A DNA stretch of 64,000 nt from Thermoanaerobacterium sp. CMT5567-10 (GCF_030534315.2 NZ_CP130558.2:186001-250000), one strand, 5' to 3'; shown: positions 7,847 through 17,829, numbered from the stretch's first letter. A program made the numbers and translations. Notes: generated from the letters alone by a model not told the origin.

Positions 7847-8968
7847 CTAAAATCCTATTAAAAGCCTTATCCTCAATTGCAACAACTTTAAAAGCTGCTG
7901 CATAGGCGGTGAAAAATAAGCTATTACACTGAGCGGAACCATTGCTGCGAAAATAATGCTGAAAACATAAGATAACCTAAAATTCTCTCTATATAACTTG
8001 TTAACACCTTTTGCATCAATAAGTTTAGAACCTATTTTAAGCCTTACAAGAAATGTACTGGACATTCCCTTTCGCCCTTTTTCCAAAAAGTCAATCATAC
8101 TTGAATGTGTGCCAACTGCAACTATTAAATCTGCTCCTTTTTCATATGCTAAAAGCATTGCAATATCTTCGCTTGTTCCTGGAGCTTTAAAGATATAGGC
8201 ATCAAGACCTAAAGACTTTACTCTCTCTAATCCTGGAGATTTACCATTAGGATATGCATGAACTACAATTTCTTTCGCTTGTTTCAATGCTTTATCGCTA
8301 ACACTATCCATATCGCCTACTATAATATCAGGAGTCAATCCAAATTCAAGTATTGCATCAGCACCACCATCAACACCTATTAGAATCGGTTTTACATCAG
8401 TTATATACTGTCTAATAGTATATAAATCTTCTTTATAATCCTTGCCTCTAACAACAACCAATGCCTGCCTATCTTTAAATTTTGTTTTTACATCGGGTAT
8501 CTCAATATTACCTAAAATAAATGATTTTTCTTTTTTAGCATATTCAAGTGTGTTTTCGATAAATTTATCTAGCTCTATCTCAAGATTTTCTTTACATTCC
8601 TCCATTTTATAGTTAATAACATCGTGCGTCAATAATTTACCTTTTTTTATTAATTTTCCATCCTTATATATTTCATTATCAATAATGGTGATTCTGTCAT
8701 TTTCTTTCAATAAATCAAATATATCTTCACCAACTTCATCAATAATTGGTATACCAGCCTTATCTATAATCGATGGGCCTAAATTTGGATATCTGCCGCT
8801 TATTGACTTATTTGCATTTATTACTGCTAAAATTTTCTTTTCAATTAGAGATTCTGCACCAATTTCATCAATATCTACATGATCTATGACAGCAATTTCG
8901 CCAGGTCCTATACGCTTCGCAAGATTTTTCGTTTTTTTATCTATTTTAACTGTGCCTGTAATTTGCAT
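7847..8968 (-). CDS. steA: SteA-like cytokinetic protein with thiamin pyrophosphokinase-like fold
   Basis: 373-aa protein whose middle part resembles the thiamin pyrophosphokinase catalytic domain (IGVDGGADAILEFG, IIVGDMDSVSD, FKAPGTSEDIAMLLAYEKGA). It ends in one or two hydrophobic segments (about residues 335-373). Such proteins are annotated SteA and in actinobacteria bind SteB and localise to the division site. The start is ATG at 8966-8968, eight bases after GGAGG; an upstream in-frame start would include that site. It is the first gene of the steA-steB-GT2-MraY-like-DUF3866 series and follows spo0A after a terminator. Confidence 0.82.
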   Translation of the reverse strand: MQITGTVKIDKKTKNLAKRIGPGEIAVIDHVDIDEIGAESLIEKKILAVINANKSISGRYPNLGPSIIDKAGIPIIDEVGEDIFDLLKENDRITIIDNEIYKDGKLIKKGKLLTHDVINYKMEECKENLEIELDKFIENTLEYAKKEKSFILGNIEIPDVKTKFKDRQALVVVRGKDYKEDLYTIRQYITDVKPILIGVDGGADAILEFGLTPDIIVGDMDSVSDKALKQAKEIVVHAYPNGKSPGLERVKSLGLDAYIFKAPGTSEDIAMLLAYEKGADLIVAVGTHSSMIDFLEKGRKGMSSTFLVRLKIGSKLIDAKGVNKLYRENFRLSYVFSIIFAAMVPLSVIAYFSPPMQQLLKLLQLRIRLLIGF

Positions 8969-9036
8969 GGTTTGACCTCCATACATTTATTCTTTGTTTA
9001 TTATAGCACAATTTTAAACAAGGTAAAACAATAAAA

Positions 9037-9057
9037 TACGGTGAAAGTATCACCGTA
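9037..9057 (-). terminator. Intrinsic terminator after spo0A
   Basis: Perfect 8-bp stem TACGGTGA/TCACCGTA with a 5-base loop, five bases beyond the spo0A stop. On the minus strand it is followed by TTTTATTG. It separates spo0A from steA. Confidence 0.75.
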
Positions 9058-9062
9058 CTTTA

Positions 9063-9845
9063 TTAACTCACCTTTAAACTTAATCTTAATTTATCAGCGA
9101 TAAGTGCTATAAACTCAGAATTTGTTGGCTTACCTTTTTCGTCATTTATTGTATAACCAAATAAGTCATTTAAAACATCAACTTTACCCCTGCTCCACGC
9201 AACTTCAATCGCATGTCTAATTGCTCGTTCTACTCTGCTGGGAGTCGTCTCATATTTTTCTGCTATTTTAGGGTATAACAATTTTGTTACTGAGTTTAGA
9301 TATTCAATATTATTAATAACCAATGTAATCGCGTCTCTTAAGTATAAATAGCCTTTGATATGAGCTGGAATCCCTACATCATGTATAACCTGTGTAATCA
9401 AAGTCTCCAAATCAGCTGACCTTTTTTCTCCCATAACTGGCATAATAGCTTTTGTAACCACATCTGTTTGAAATTCCATTATTTCTATTATTCTCTTTGA
9501 AAGTAACTCCAAATCAAATGGTTTTAAAATATAATAATCTGCCCCAAGACTTATTGCCCTCTGTGTAATTTTTTCTTGTCCTACTGCTGAAAGTATTAAT
9601 ATTTTTGGCTTTTTAATTTTTAATTCATTTAGTTTCTCTAATACTCCAATACCATCTAAATACGGCATTATAATATCTAAAATTAATAAATCCAATTCAT
9701 TATTTTGTATTAAATTTATTGCTTGATTGCCGTCATTCGATGTGCCTATTATCTCGATATTTTCTTTCGTCGATAAATAGTCCACCATGATACTAACAAA
9801 TTCCTTATTATCATCACAAATCCCTAGTTTAATTTTTCTTAACAA
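9063..9845 (-). CDS. spo0A: Sporulation master regulator Spo0A
   Basis: Response regulator (260 aa) controlling entry into sporulation. The N-terminal receiver domain has the acidic pocket D11-D12, phospho-acceptor D57 (LLILDIIMP), the conserved Thr/Ser switch region (ILSAVGQ) and Lys (ILKPFD). The C-terminal domain carries the characteristic recognition helix [20 protein letters not shown]. The start is TTG (9843-9845), eight bases after AAGGAGG; no ATG is available at that position. Its leader contains a SigH-type promoter (9911-9937), and its usual upstream neighbour spoIVB is present. Confidence 0.98.
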   Translation of the reverse strand: MLRKIKLGICDDNKEFVSIMVDYLSTKENIEIIGTSNDGNQAINLIQNNELDLLILDIIMPYLDGIGVLEKLNELKIKKPKILILSAVGQEKITQRAISLGADYYILKPFDLELLSKRIIEIMEFQTDVVTKAIMPVMGEKRSADLETLITQVIHDVGIPAHIKGYLYLRDAITLVINNIEYLNSVTKLLYPKIAEKYETTPSRVERAIRHAIEVAWSRGKVDVLNDLFGYTINDEKGKPTNSEFIALIADKLRLSLKVS

Positions 9846-9910
9846 GAAACGCCCCTCCTTATGCCTTTTTTATCCTTTTTTATTTATAAAAAACAAATCT
9901 ATTTTATAAT

Positions 9911-9937
9911 ATTCTACAAAAAAATTTAATTTCCTTC
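9911..9937 (-). promoter_or_regulatory. SigH-type promoter of spo0A with an overlapping 0A-box-like heptamer
   Basis: On the minus strand AGGAAAT (9935-9929), an 11-base spacer and GTAGAAT (9917-9911) match the SigH consensus AGGAWWW-N11/12-RNNGAAT. TGTAGAA (9918-9912), overlapping the -10 region, is one mismatch from the 0A-box core TGTCGAA. In Bacillus spo0A is transcribed from a SigH promoter under Spo0A control, so the arrangement is expected; the assignment is by consensus only. Confidence 0.6.
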
Positions 9938-9953
9938 TTTTAACAATAAAAAT

Positions 9954-9979
9954 ATTAGGGAAAATTTTCTTCCCCTAAT
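9954..9979 (-). terminator. Terminator after spoIVB
   Basis: On the minus strand ATTAGGGGAAG (9979 downward) pairs with TTTTCCCTAAT, followed by ATTTTTATTG. It lies about 20 bases beyond the spoIVB stop and upstream of the spo0A promoter. Confidence 0.65.
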
Positions 9980-10001
9980 TATTAAATACATTTTTGTCAC
10001 T

Positions 10002-11284
10002 TTATAAATTTTTCATTTCATTTATCATCCATTCTGCATAGACAGCATATCCTTTCGAAGGATCATTAACAAATACATGTGTTATTGCACCAATAAGCTT
10101 TCCATTTTGTATTATTGGGCTTCCACTCATCCCCTGTACTATTCCCCCTGTCTTATTTAGCAAATTTTTATCTATAACTTTAATAATCATTCCTTTTTGA
10201 TTTGGATTTTTCTGCTCAACTTTTTTTACAATTTGTATATCAAATTCTTTAACTCCTGTATTATCAATTGTCGTTAAAATTTTTGCTGGGCCCTCTTTAA
10301 CTTGAGATTGAAAACCTATTGGTATCGGTTTTCTAACTATGTCATTTATACTATCATATACTTTGCCGTATATTCCATATTCAGTATTCTTTTCAATATT
10401 TCCTATATTATCAACCTCTTCTAAAAATATCCCCCTTAACTCTCCAGGACTGCTTCTTTTCCCCTTGCTTATAGACACTATTCTAGATTTCATCACTTGG
10501 CCATTATTCACAGATAATATATCTCCTGTATCAATGTCTGTAATTGCATGCCCTAAAGCTGCATAAAATCTTTTATCTGCAGAATAAAATGTTAGTGTTC
10601 CGATTCCAGCAGTGTGATCTCTCACCCACAATCCTAACTTGTATTTTTCATCTTCTTTAGCCAACACAGGGTGTATTTTAGCATATACAATATTACCTTT
10701 TCTATTTATCTTTAAAGTTACAGGCAAATCTTTTTGATTATTTATAATATTCGTGATATCATCAGCACAGCTAATCTTTATATTGTTAACCTCCAGTATA
10801 ATGTCACCTATTTGTATTTTGCCCTCTCTATACGGGCTATAAATTCTGTCATCTGTGCCTATTATATCTGCGTATCCAACTACAAGTGCTCCTTTTGTAT
10901 TGAGTCTGACTCCTATTGATTGCCCTCCTGGAATGACATTTATCGTTGGTATAACATCGACAGAAACATTTTTTATTGGCAAAATGCCAAATAGTTTAAG
11001 ATTTATATTTACTTTTCCTCGATTTAATGTTTCCACATAAAATGGTCTTCCCAAATTTAGGATATTTTTATTGTCGTTATTAATAATTTTAACAATTCCT
11101 TTTTTGTCTGTATAAAAGCCGACTTTAAGAGGTAAATTAAAATTAAAATTTACCTTTTCTCCTTCAAAAATTTTAAAATAATTGGGAGTTTGGCAAATAC
11201 CTTTAATTGCTGGTATATAATTAACATATATTATTAAAGCCGATAAAAAATAAAAATTAAATATTTAAATTTATTCCATTTCAA
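10002..11284 (-). pseudogene. spoIVB: SpoIVB S55 serine peptidase gene with a single-base frameshift near the 5' end
   Basis: SpoIVB is secreted from the forespore and triggers the SigK checkpoint by cleaving SpoIVFA. The downstream frame encodes a PDZ domain and the complete peptidase domain: GHAITD (His), VIDKNLLNKTGG (Asp) and QGMSGSP (Ser). The natural 5' end is a TTG at 11282-11284 behind GGGAG, giving LKWNKFKYLIFIF, and the rest of the transmembrane segment plus ectodomain (LSALIIYVNYIPAIKG) follows in the -1 frame. One extra T in the T6 run (11245-11250, A6 on the plus strand) would join them. As written, the 5' frame stops within 17 codons. Explanations are true mutation, a sequence error, or slippage; the intact downstream frame argues against old decay. 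Confidence 0.8.
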
Positions 11285-11399
11285 TTTAATCACTCCCTCA
11301 TTTAATTTTGCTAAGTTTAAATTAACCTTTTAATATGATTTATATACTGTCAATAAAAAGCTAGATTTCTAAGTTAATTAATAACTTTTTTCAAAAAAT

Positions 11400-11425
11400 A
11401 AAAAAATACGGTCTTAAACCCGTAT
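11400..11425 (-). terminator. Terminator after recN
   Basis: ATACGG/CCGTAT stem with an 8-base loop, followed on the minus strand by a T7 run. It begins three bases after the recN stop codon. Confidence 0.75.
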
Positions 11426-11427
11426 AT

Positions 11428-13143
11428 CTATCTTTGACTTATAGAATTTTTATATTTCTGTGCCAAATCAATTAATTCTTTTGAATGATTATAAGTCGTA
11501 TCTGTCATAATTGAACCGCTTATTATTCGTGATAATTCTTTTATTTTTCCTTCGTAATTAAGCTTTTCAATTTTTATATATGTTTTATCTTTATTAACTT
11601 CTTTTGTAATTTTATAATGTGCATCAGCCATAGATGTTATTTGAGGCAAATGTGTAACGCATATAACTTGATGATTTCTTGATATTAAAGCCATTTTCTC
11701 TGCAACTGCCTGTGCCGCTTTACCACTAATTCCCGTATCAACTTCGTCAAATATCAACGTTGAAATACCATCAAAATCTGCTAAAATTGTTTTAAGAGCC
11801 AGCATTATCCTAGATAACTCACCACCAGATGCTATCTTTTCAAGTGGTTTTAATGGTTCTCCAATGTTAGTTGAAATCAAAAATTCTACATCGTCCATTC
11901 CATTTTCGTTTGGTACATCTTTCTTTCTGATATCAACTTTGAATATTGTATTAGGCATATTCAGCTCACTTAATACAGTACTGACTTTCTTTTCTAGAAA
12001 ATCTGCCACATTTTTTCTTTTCAGATGTAATTCATCAGACAATTCCTTTATCTTAGCCATTATTTTTTCTTTTTCTTCATTTATTTTATTAATTTCTTTC
12101 TCCGCATCTAACAATTTTAACAATTCATTATTTTTTTCCTCTTTATATTTAATTATTTCTTCTATCGTTCGTCCATATTTTCTTTTAAGATTATTTAACA
12201 AATCTAATCTTTTTTCTATTTCATTTAAATTTTCTGCATTAAAGTCAATATTTTCTACATAATCTCTTATTTGTAAAGAACAATCTTCCAATGTATATAA
12301 AATACTTTCAATCATATCTTTCAACTTCTCAAGCTTTTTGTCTATTCGTGATGAAGTATCTAAATTTTTTAAAACAGTACTAAGATTATCAATGATAGAA
12401 GTATTATCTTCTATACCTTTGTAAAGTAAATTATACGACTCATTCATATAATTAAATAGTTTTTCAGAGTTTATCAATATATTGCGCTTTTCAATCAAAT
12501 CATCCTCTTCTTCTGGTTTGATGTTAGCTGATTCAATTTCATTTATTTGATATTTTAGAAGATCTATTCTTGATATTTTTTCTTTATCATCCAAATTAAA
12601 TTCTTTTAATTTATTATTTAAAGAATTATATTTCCCCAGCAAATCCTTAATAATATTTTTTGTCTTAAAAAAATTTTTATCTTGAAAATTATCTAATATC
12701 GCCATATGTTTACTGTTATCAAGAAGAAACTGGTGCTCATGCTGCCCTAAAATGTCTACTAAATACGTTCCAAGTTTATTCAAAATAGATAATGGAACAA
12801 TTCTGCCATTAACTCTGCAATAATTTCTTCCATTTTCAGTTATATCTCTACTTATTATCAGAGTATCATCTTCCTCATATTCGATACCAGCTTCATCAAG
12901 AATGTTATGTATTAAGTCCCTGTGGGAATTTATTAAAAATATACCTTCCACAGTCGCCTTTTGAGTACCATTCCGTATTATGTCTTTATTTGCCCTTCCA
13001 CCTAGCAAAAGCATCATTGAATCAATAACAATAGATTTACCGGCACCTGTTTCTCCAGTAAGTATGTTTAAACCATCTTCAAATTTTATCTCAGCTTCTT
13101 CAATTAGCGCTATATTTTTTATGCTCAGTGCAAGGATCATCAT
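11428..13143 (-). CDS. recN: DNA repair protein RecN
   Basis: SMC-like ATPase (571 aa) recruited early to double-strand breaks. Walker A is GETGAGKS near the N-terminus. A long coiled coil occupies about residues 155-370, broken by the usual hinge. The C-terminal half contains the ABC signature ASGGELSRIMLA, Walker B STLIFDEVDTGISG and the H-loop VTHLPQI. The ATG at 13141-13143 is chosen because GAGGGGGATT directly precedes it. It lies 19 bases after argR, the conserved order in Firmicutes. Confidence 0.96.
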   Translation of the reverse strand: MMILALSIKNIALIEEAEIKFEDGLNILTGETGAGKSIVIDSMMLLLGGRANKDIIRNGTQKATVEGIFLINSHRDLIHNILDEAGIEYEEDDTLIISRDITENGRNYCRVNGRIVPLSILNKLGTYLVDILGQHEHQFLLDNSKHMAILDNFQDKNFFKTKNIIKDLLGKYNSLNNKLKEFNLDDKEKISRIDLLKYQINEIESANIKPEEEDDLIEKRNILINSEKLFNYMNESYNLLYKGIEDNTSIIDNLSTVLKNLDTSSRIDKKLEKLKDMIESILYTLEDCSLQIRDYVENIDFNAENLNEIEKRLDLLNNLKRKYGRTIEEIIKYKEEKNNELLKLLDAEKEINKINEEKEKIMAKIKELSDELHLKRKNVADFLEKKVSTVLSELNMPNTIFKVDIRKKDVPNENGMDDVEFLISTNIGEPLKPLEKIASGGELSRIMLALKTILADFDGISTLIFDEVDTGISGKAAQAVAEKMALISRNHQVICVTHLPQITSMADAHYKITKEVNKDKTYIKIEKLNYEGKIKELSRIISGSIMTDTTYNHSKELIDLAQKYKNSISQR

Positions 13144-13162
13144 AATCCCCCTCAAAAACTAT

Positions 13163-13615
13163 TCATTTAATTAACTCATTAATTCTATCAATAATTTCTT
13201 TTACGGAATCTTCCGATCTTACTAACATAAATATGGTATTGTCACCAGCAAGTGTTCCCACAACTTCATTCCAGTTTAATGTATCCAATGCTTCCGCAGC
13301 CGCAGGTGCCGTGCCGGAAAGTGTCTTAATGACTATTGTGTTTCCGGCATAATCTATGCTTACAATTCCAGACAAAAGTGCAACTAATTTGTCAGTAACT
13401 TTATTATCCGGATTTTTCATAGATGCATACTTATATTTTTTACCATCAGCGCTCAATACTTTTATAAGCCTCAATTCTTTAATATCACGGGATACTGTCG
13501 CTTGAGTTACTTTTATCCCTTCTTTTTGAAGAGCATCAGCCAGCTCTTCCTGAGTTTCAATTTCATTTTTGCTTATTATCTCAAGAATTTTTGCGTGTCT
13601 AGCTAATTTCATCAT
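13163..13615 (-). CDS. argR: Arginine repressor ArgR/AhrC
   Basis: Hexameric arginine-responsive regulator (150 aa). The N-terminal winged helix has the family motif [15 protein letters not shown]. The C-terminal arginine-binding and oligomerisation domain has [11 protein letters not shown] and [10 protein letters not shown]. The start is ATG (13613-13615) after GAGGAG; the upstream ATG at 13633 would overlap nadK without a better site. The recN neighbour and dxs block are the usual setting, so it may control genes elsewhere. No ARG box was sought. Confidence 0.95.
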   Translation of the reverse strand: MMKLARHAKILEIISKNEIETQEELADALQKEGIKVTQATVSRDIKELRLIKVLSADGKKYKYASMKNPDNKVTDKLVALLSGIVSIDYAGNTIVIKTLSGTAPAAAEALDTLNWNEVVGTLAGDNTIFMLVRSEDSVKEIIDRINELIK

Positions 13616-13629
13616 TCTAACACTCCTCG

Positions 13630-14493
13630 TCATGTGTTAATATTTCTTTCTGATAATTTGCTACGCAATAAATCGAAAAAATTTGTGTTTTTAAGTCGTA
13701 TCAAATTAGTATATTTATTACTCTTTCTTATATAAATATTATCACCACTGTCTAGTTTATAACCTTGCTGTCCATCGGTTGTTATCATTACATCTTGATT
13801 CTCTCCCACTATTACAAGCTTTATTCTATCTTTTTCTGATACAATTATTGAGCGCGAATGCAATGTATGAGGACATATTGGCGTTATGACAAACAATTCT
13901 AGGTTTGGATACACAATAGGTCCTCCTGCAGATAAAGAATACGCAGTCGAACCTGTTGGGCTGGATATAATAATTCCGTCAGCCAAATAAGTATTGACAT
14001 ATTGTTCATTTACAAATACTTTTAATTTTACCATCCTCGAAAAAGAACCCCTAGTTACAACAATATCATTTAAAGCAATAAAATTAACTACCTCCATATT
14101 ATCTTTAACAACACTTGCTTCCAACATCATCCTTTTATCAATTGAAAATTCACCTTTGATTATCTTTTCCACAGCTTCATATATATTTTCATTGTCAACC
14201 TCTGCTAAAAATCCCAGATGCCCTAAATTAACGCCGAGAATTGGAGTCGAAAATGATGCACATTGTCTGGCAACGTTTAAAATCGTACCATCGCCACCCA
14301 AAGCTACAATGAAATCACTGATTTCAAAAATTTCTGAAGTATTTTTTCCATATTCGTCATAACCAATTTTCGATGCAATAACTTCATTTAAAACGGGATT
14401 ATTACCATGTTCAATAATCCAACTGACAAGATTTTGGGTCATCCTTAAGTTTTTGTCTTTGTGTACATTAGGTATAACACAAATATTTTTCAT
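13630..14493 (-). CDS. nadK: NAD kinase
   Basis: Phosphorylates NAD to NADP (287 aa). It shows the GGDGT motif ([14 protein letters not shown]), the NE/D-containing GHLGFLAEV loop and the C-terminal [17 protein letters not shown] glycine-rich motif. There is no fusion or extra domain. It follows tlyA by 64 bases and precedes argR, the common clostridial order dxs-tlyA-nadK-argR-recN. Confidence 0.96.
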   Translation of the reverse strand: MKNICVIPNVHKDKNLRMTQNLVSWIIEHGNNPVLNEVIASKIGYDEYGKNTSEIFEISDFIVALGGDGTILNVARQCASFSTPILGVNLGHLGFLAEVDNENIYEAVEKIIKGEFSIDKRMMLEASVVKDNMEVVNFIALNDIVVTRGSFSRMVKLKVFVNEQYVNTYLADGIIISSPTGSTAYSLSAGGPIVYPNLELFVITPICPHTLHSRSIIVSEKDRIKLVIVGENQDVMITTDGQQGYKLDSGDNIYIRKSNKYTNLIRLKNTNFFDLLRSKLSERNINT

Positions 14494-14557
14494 TCCATCA
14501 CCACATATTTAAAAACTTAAATTCATAATTCTACAAAACTTTTAAATATCCTTCTTT

Positions 14558-15367
14558 TTATAACTTTTTATTTTTATTAAGTACATCATGCGACATTTCT
14601 ACTAATTTTTCAACATCAATTTCAATGAAATTAGTATCATTATTTTTTGCATAAATTAAATACTCAATATTTCCCTCTGGGCCTTTTATAGGAGAAAAAG
14701 TAATTCCATGTATACCAAACGATAGTCTTTCTAATACATCTATAACTTTTTTTATAACTTCTATATGGACATTTTTATCCTTAACAACACCATTTTTACC
14801 AACTTTTTCTCTCCCTGCTTCAAATTGAGGTTTAATGAGGGATATCAATTCACCACCGTCTTTTAAAAATTTCTTAACTGATGGTATTACAATTGCAAGT
14901 GATATAAAAGACACATCTATAGTCACTATATCGACAACATCAGGTAAATCATTAAGATAACGTATATTAGTTCTTTCCATGTTTATAACACGTTTATCAT
15001 TTCTTAAGTTCCAGTCTAGCTGACCATATCCAACATCAATAGCATATACCTTTTTAGCTCCATTTTTTAATAAACAATCTGTAAACCCACCAGTAGATGC
15101 TCCAACATCCATTGCGATTTTATCTTTTACATCAATTTTAAAATATTTTATCGCTTTCTCAAGTTTTAAGCCTCCACGACTAACATAAGGGTTGGGTTTA
15201 CCTTTTACTTCCAGTTTTGAATTAACACTAATCAAATCTCCAGCCTTATCTACCCTTTTGCCATCTGCAAATATTTCTCCTGCCATAATTGAAGCCTTAG
15301 CCTTTTCTCGAGATGTAAAAAAGCCTTTACTTACTAATAATATATCTGCTCTTTCTTTCCCTTTCAT
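14558..15367 (-). CDS. tlyA: TlyA-family rRNA 2'-O-methyltransferase
   Basis: 269-aa protein with an N-terminal S4 RNA-binding domain (about residues 5-65) followed by an FtsJ/RrmJ-type Rossmann methyltransferase domain (AMDVGASTGGFTDCLL for SAM binding, YAIDVGYGQLDW). Homologues methylate cytidines in 16S and 23S rRNA; the exact target here is unknown. The start overlaps the dxs stop (ATGA), so it is translationally coupled to dxs. The Bacillus counterpart is YqxC. Confidence 0.92.
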   Translation of the reverse strand: MKGKERADILLVSKGFFTSREKAKASIMAGEIFADGKRVDKAGDLISVNSKLEVKGKPNPYVSRGGLKLEKAIKYFKIDVKDKIAMDVGASTGGFTDCLLKNGAKKVYAIDVGYGQLDWNLRNDKRVINMERTNIRYLNDLPDVVDIVTIDVSFISLAIVIPSVKKFLKDGGELISLIKPQFEAGREKVGKNGVVKDKNVHIEVIKKVIDVLERLSFGIHGITFSPIKGPEGNIEYLIYAKNNDTNFIEIDVEKLVEMSHDVLNKNKKL

Positions 15368-17220
15368 GATATCACCAATTCAATAATTTTTTCTGCCAGA
15401 GAATCACTATCTAATCCATACTTTTTAAATAGACTACCCACATCGCCATGCTCAATAAATTTGTCTGGAAAACCAAATCTATAGAACTTTTTATAAATAT
15501 TGTTATCGCTTAAAAGTTCTAATATGGCACTACCTACTCCGCCTACTATTACATTATCTTCAACAGTAAATATATAATCAACTTTTTCTGAAATCTTCAA
15601 TATCGTCTCAACATCAAGGGGCTTTGCAAATCTTAAATTTACTAGATATGGATTTACAGAATTTTTTTGAAGTTTATCTATAGCATCTATTGCAACGTTA
15701 ACCATCCTACCAAGTGCAAAAATAGCCACATTACTACCTTCCTGTATAACTTCAGCTTTGCCTATTTTAAAACTCACTTTTCTTTTTGCATCATAGTCAC
15801 CTGCATTTCCTTTTGGATACCTTATTGCACAAGGTCCCTGCATCATACTTGATAATTTAATCATTTCAACAAATTCATTGGCATCTTTAGGGGCCATAAT
15901 AGTCATGTTCGGTATCATCCTTAGAAATGAAACATCAAACACACCTTGATGTGTTTCACCATCTTCTCCAACAAGACCTGCTCTATCTATCGCCAAAACT
16001 ACAGGCAAATTTTGTATACATATATCATGTATTACTTGGTCAAATGCTCTTTGCAAAAACGTTGAATATACAGCAAAATATGGCTTATAACCATTGATGG
16101 CCATACCTGCTGCGAATGTGGCTGCATGTTGCTCTGCAATTCCTACATCATAAAATCTATTGGGAAATTTTTTAGCAAAATAGCTTAATCCCGTACCGTC
16201 AGGCATTGCAGCGGTTATCGCTACAATCTTATCATTTTTCGTAGCCAAATCTGTTAAAGTTTTACCAAATACATCAGAATATGTATCATAATTTTTCTTC
16301 CTAAACTCACCTGTAATAATATTAAATGGAGCTGCTGAATGAAATTTATCAGGGTTTTTTTCAGCAAACTCATAGCCTTTGCCTTTCTTTGTTATTACAT
16401 GTATAAATATCGGCCCTTCCATTTTTTTTGCCCTTTTTAATACGTCAATTAGAGAATCAATATCATGGCCATCAATAGGTCCTAAATATGTAAATCCCAT
16501 CTCTTCAAAAAACATACCGGGGACAAACAATTGTTTTATGGAATCTTTAATCTTCTCTATAGACTTGTGAATGCTTTTGCCTATTGGCGGTATCAAATTT
16601 AATATATTTTCCAAATCCCGTTTTAACTTAAAATAATTGGGATCCGTTCTCAATTTGCTTAAATACAGCGAAAGACTTCCAACGTTTTTTGATATTGACA
16701 TTTCATTGTGATTCAATATTACGATTAGATTAGTTTTTGACCTGCCAGCATCGTTTAAAGCCTCAAAAGCCATGCCACCAGTAAGTGCCCCATCTCCAAT
16801 AACAGATATTACAGAATATTTCTCTTTATTTAGATCCCTCGCTTTTGCTATTCCTAAAGCGGCAGATATAGATGTACTGCTGTGGCCTGTCTCAAATATA
16901 TCATGTACACTTTCGTTTCTTTTTGGAAATCCTGATAATCCTCCAAATTTTCTTAACCCACCAAATAAATTACGCCTTCCAGTTAAAATCTTATGTACAT
17001 AGCTCTGGTGACCAACATCCCAAATAATTTTATCTGTAGGTGAATCAAATACATAATGAAGTGCAATTGTTAACTCAACAACTCCAAGATTTGATGCAAG
17101 ATGTCCACCTGTTTTTGATATTTGTTTTATTAAAAAACTACGTATCTCTTTTGATAAATCTTCTAGTTCAGCTAAACTGAATTTTTTAATATCATTTGGT
17201 GTATTAATTCTTTCGAGCAT
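15364..17220 (-). CDS. dxs: 1-deoxy-D-xylulose-5-phosphate synthase
   Basis: Thiamine-diphosphate enzyme that condenses pyruvate and glyceraldehyde 3-phosphate, the first step of the MEP isoprenoid pathway (about 618 aa, normal length). It has the N-terminal SKTGGHLASNLG segment, the ThDP motif GDGALTGGMAFEALNDAG, the transketolase central domain with DRAGLVGEDGETHQG, and a C-terminal domain. The start is ATG at 17218-17220; a GTG nine bases upstream is possible. It follows oapA by nine bases and shares the isoprenoid theme with ispA on the far side of the OLE RNA. Confidence 0.96.
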   Translation of the reverse strand: MLERINTPNDIKKFSLAELEDLSKEIRSFLIKQISKTGGHLASNLGVVELTIALHYVFDSPTDKIIWDVGHQSYVHKILTGRRNLFGGLRKFGGLSGFPKRNESVHDIFETGHSSTSISAALGIAKARDLNKEKYSVISVIGDGALTGGMAFEALNDAGRSKTNLIVILNHNEMSISKNVGSLSLYLSKLRTDPNYFKLKRDLENILNLIPPIGKSIHKSIEKIKDSIKQLFVPGMFFEEMGFTYLGPIDGHDIDSLIDVLKRAKKMEGPIFIHVITKKGKGYEFAEKNPDKFHSAAPFNIITGEFRKKNYDTYSDVFGKTLTDLATKNDKIVAITAAMPDGTGLSYFAKKFPNRFYDVGIAEQHAATFAAGMAINGYKPYFAVYSTFLQRAFDQVIHDICIQNLPVVLAIDRAGLVGEDGETHQGVFDVSFLRMIPNMTIMAPKDANEFVEMIKLSSMMQGPCAIRYPKGNAGDYDAKRKVSFKIGKAEVIQEGSNVAIFALGRMVNVAIDAIDKLQKNSVNPYLVNLRFAKPLDVETILKISEKVDYIFTVEDNVIVGGVGSAILELLSDNNIYKKFYRFGFPDKFIEHGDVGSLFKKYGLDSDSLAEKIIELVIS

Positions 17221-17229
17221 TTCGCCCAC

Positions 17230-17814
17230 TCACTTTCTAGTTTTATTTCTCTTAGAATTAGAAGAAAAAAAATCTATACCTGTATATTTTTCAATCCAGG
17301 CTAGAAATATACCAACAGCAAATATGATAGACTGGCTCTCATGCATACCAAAATTTTTCCCTAAAGCTTTACCCCCAATTGTTACAGCAGATAATATCCC
17401 TCCAAATATAGTTGCGTATACAGTACTTCTTGCATCAGACAAAGATAATTTTGTAATAATACTGGTTAAAGCAGCCCCAGACACAATTCCGCATATATCG
17501 CCGATTATATCATTGCAAAAATTTGAAACAATATCTGCATTTCGTATCAATTTGATAGATTGTTTTGCACCAAAAACTTTATTTGACGCCATCGAATGAA
17601 AGGGCTCTTCAAATCCAGTTGCCACAGCAATACCTATAATATCAAATAAAATTCCTGTAAATACTATAACTAATAATACAAAAAAAGCAATTATTATATT
17701 GCTTTTTTTCAATAATATATCTGAAGAAAAATTCATAATAACTGCCAATACAAAGCTAAAAATAAAAGCATTTATAGTCCATTTATAATTTATATTAAGT
17801 TTTTTCGAGCGCAT
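17230..17814 (-). CDS. oapA: OLE-associated membrane protein OapA
   Basis: 194-aa integral membrane protein with about four transmembrane segments and a DUF21/CNNM-like flavour (GIAVATGFEEPFHSMASNKV, IGGKALGKNFGM). In species that carry OLE RNA, a membrane protein encoded immediately downstream binds it and brings it to the membrane; this gene is in exactly that position, directly after the RNA at 17830-18411. The start is ATG at 17812-17814, nine bases after AGGGAGG; longer frames run into the RNA. Known roles of the OLE-OapA complex include tolerance of alcohols, cold and Mg2+ stress in Bacillus halodurans. Confidence 0.85.
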   Translation of the reverse strand: MRSKKLNINYKWTINAFIFSFVLAVIMNFSSDILLKKSNIIIAFFVLLVIVFTGILFDIIGIAVATGFEEPFHSMASNKVFGAKQSIKLIRNADIVSNFCNDIIGDICGIVSGAALTSIITKLSLSDARSTVYATIFGGILSAVTIGGKALGKNFGMHESQSIIFAVGIFLAWIEKYTGIDFFSSNSKRNKTRK

Positions 17815-17829
17815 TAAAAAAATCCTCCC

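Noticed and set aside
11285-11400. SigG or SigA promoter upstream of spoIVB (CATATTA, TTGACA)
   Set aside because: A CATNNTA-like element and a TTGACA are present, but neither has a partner hexamer at proper spacing.
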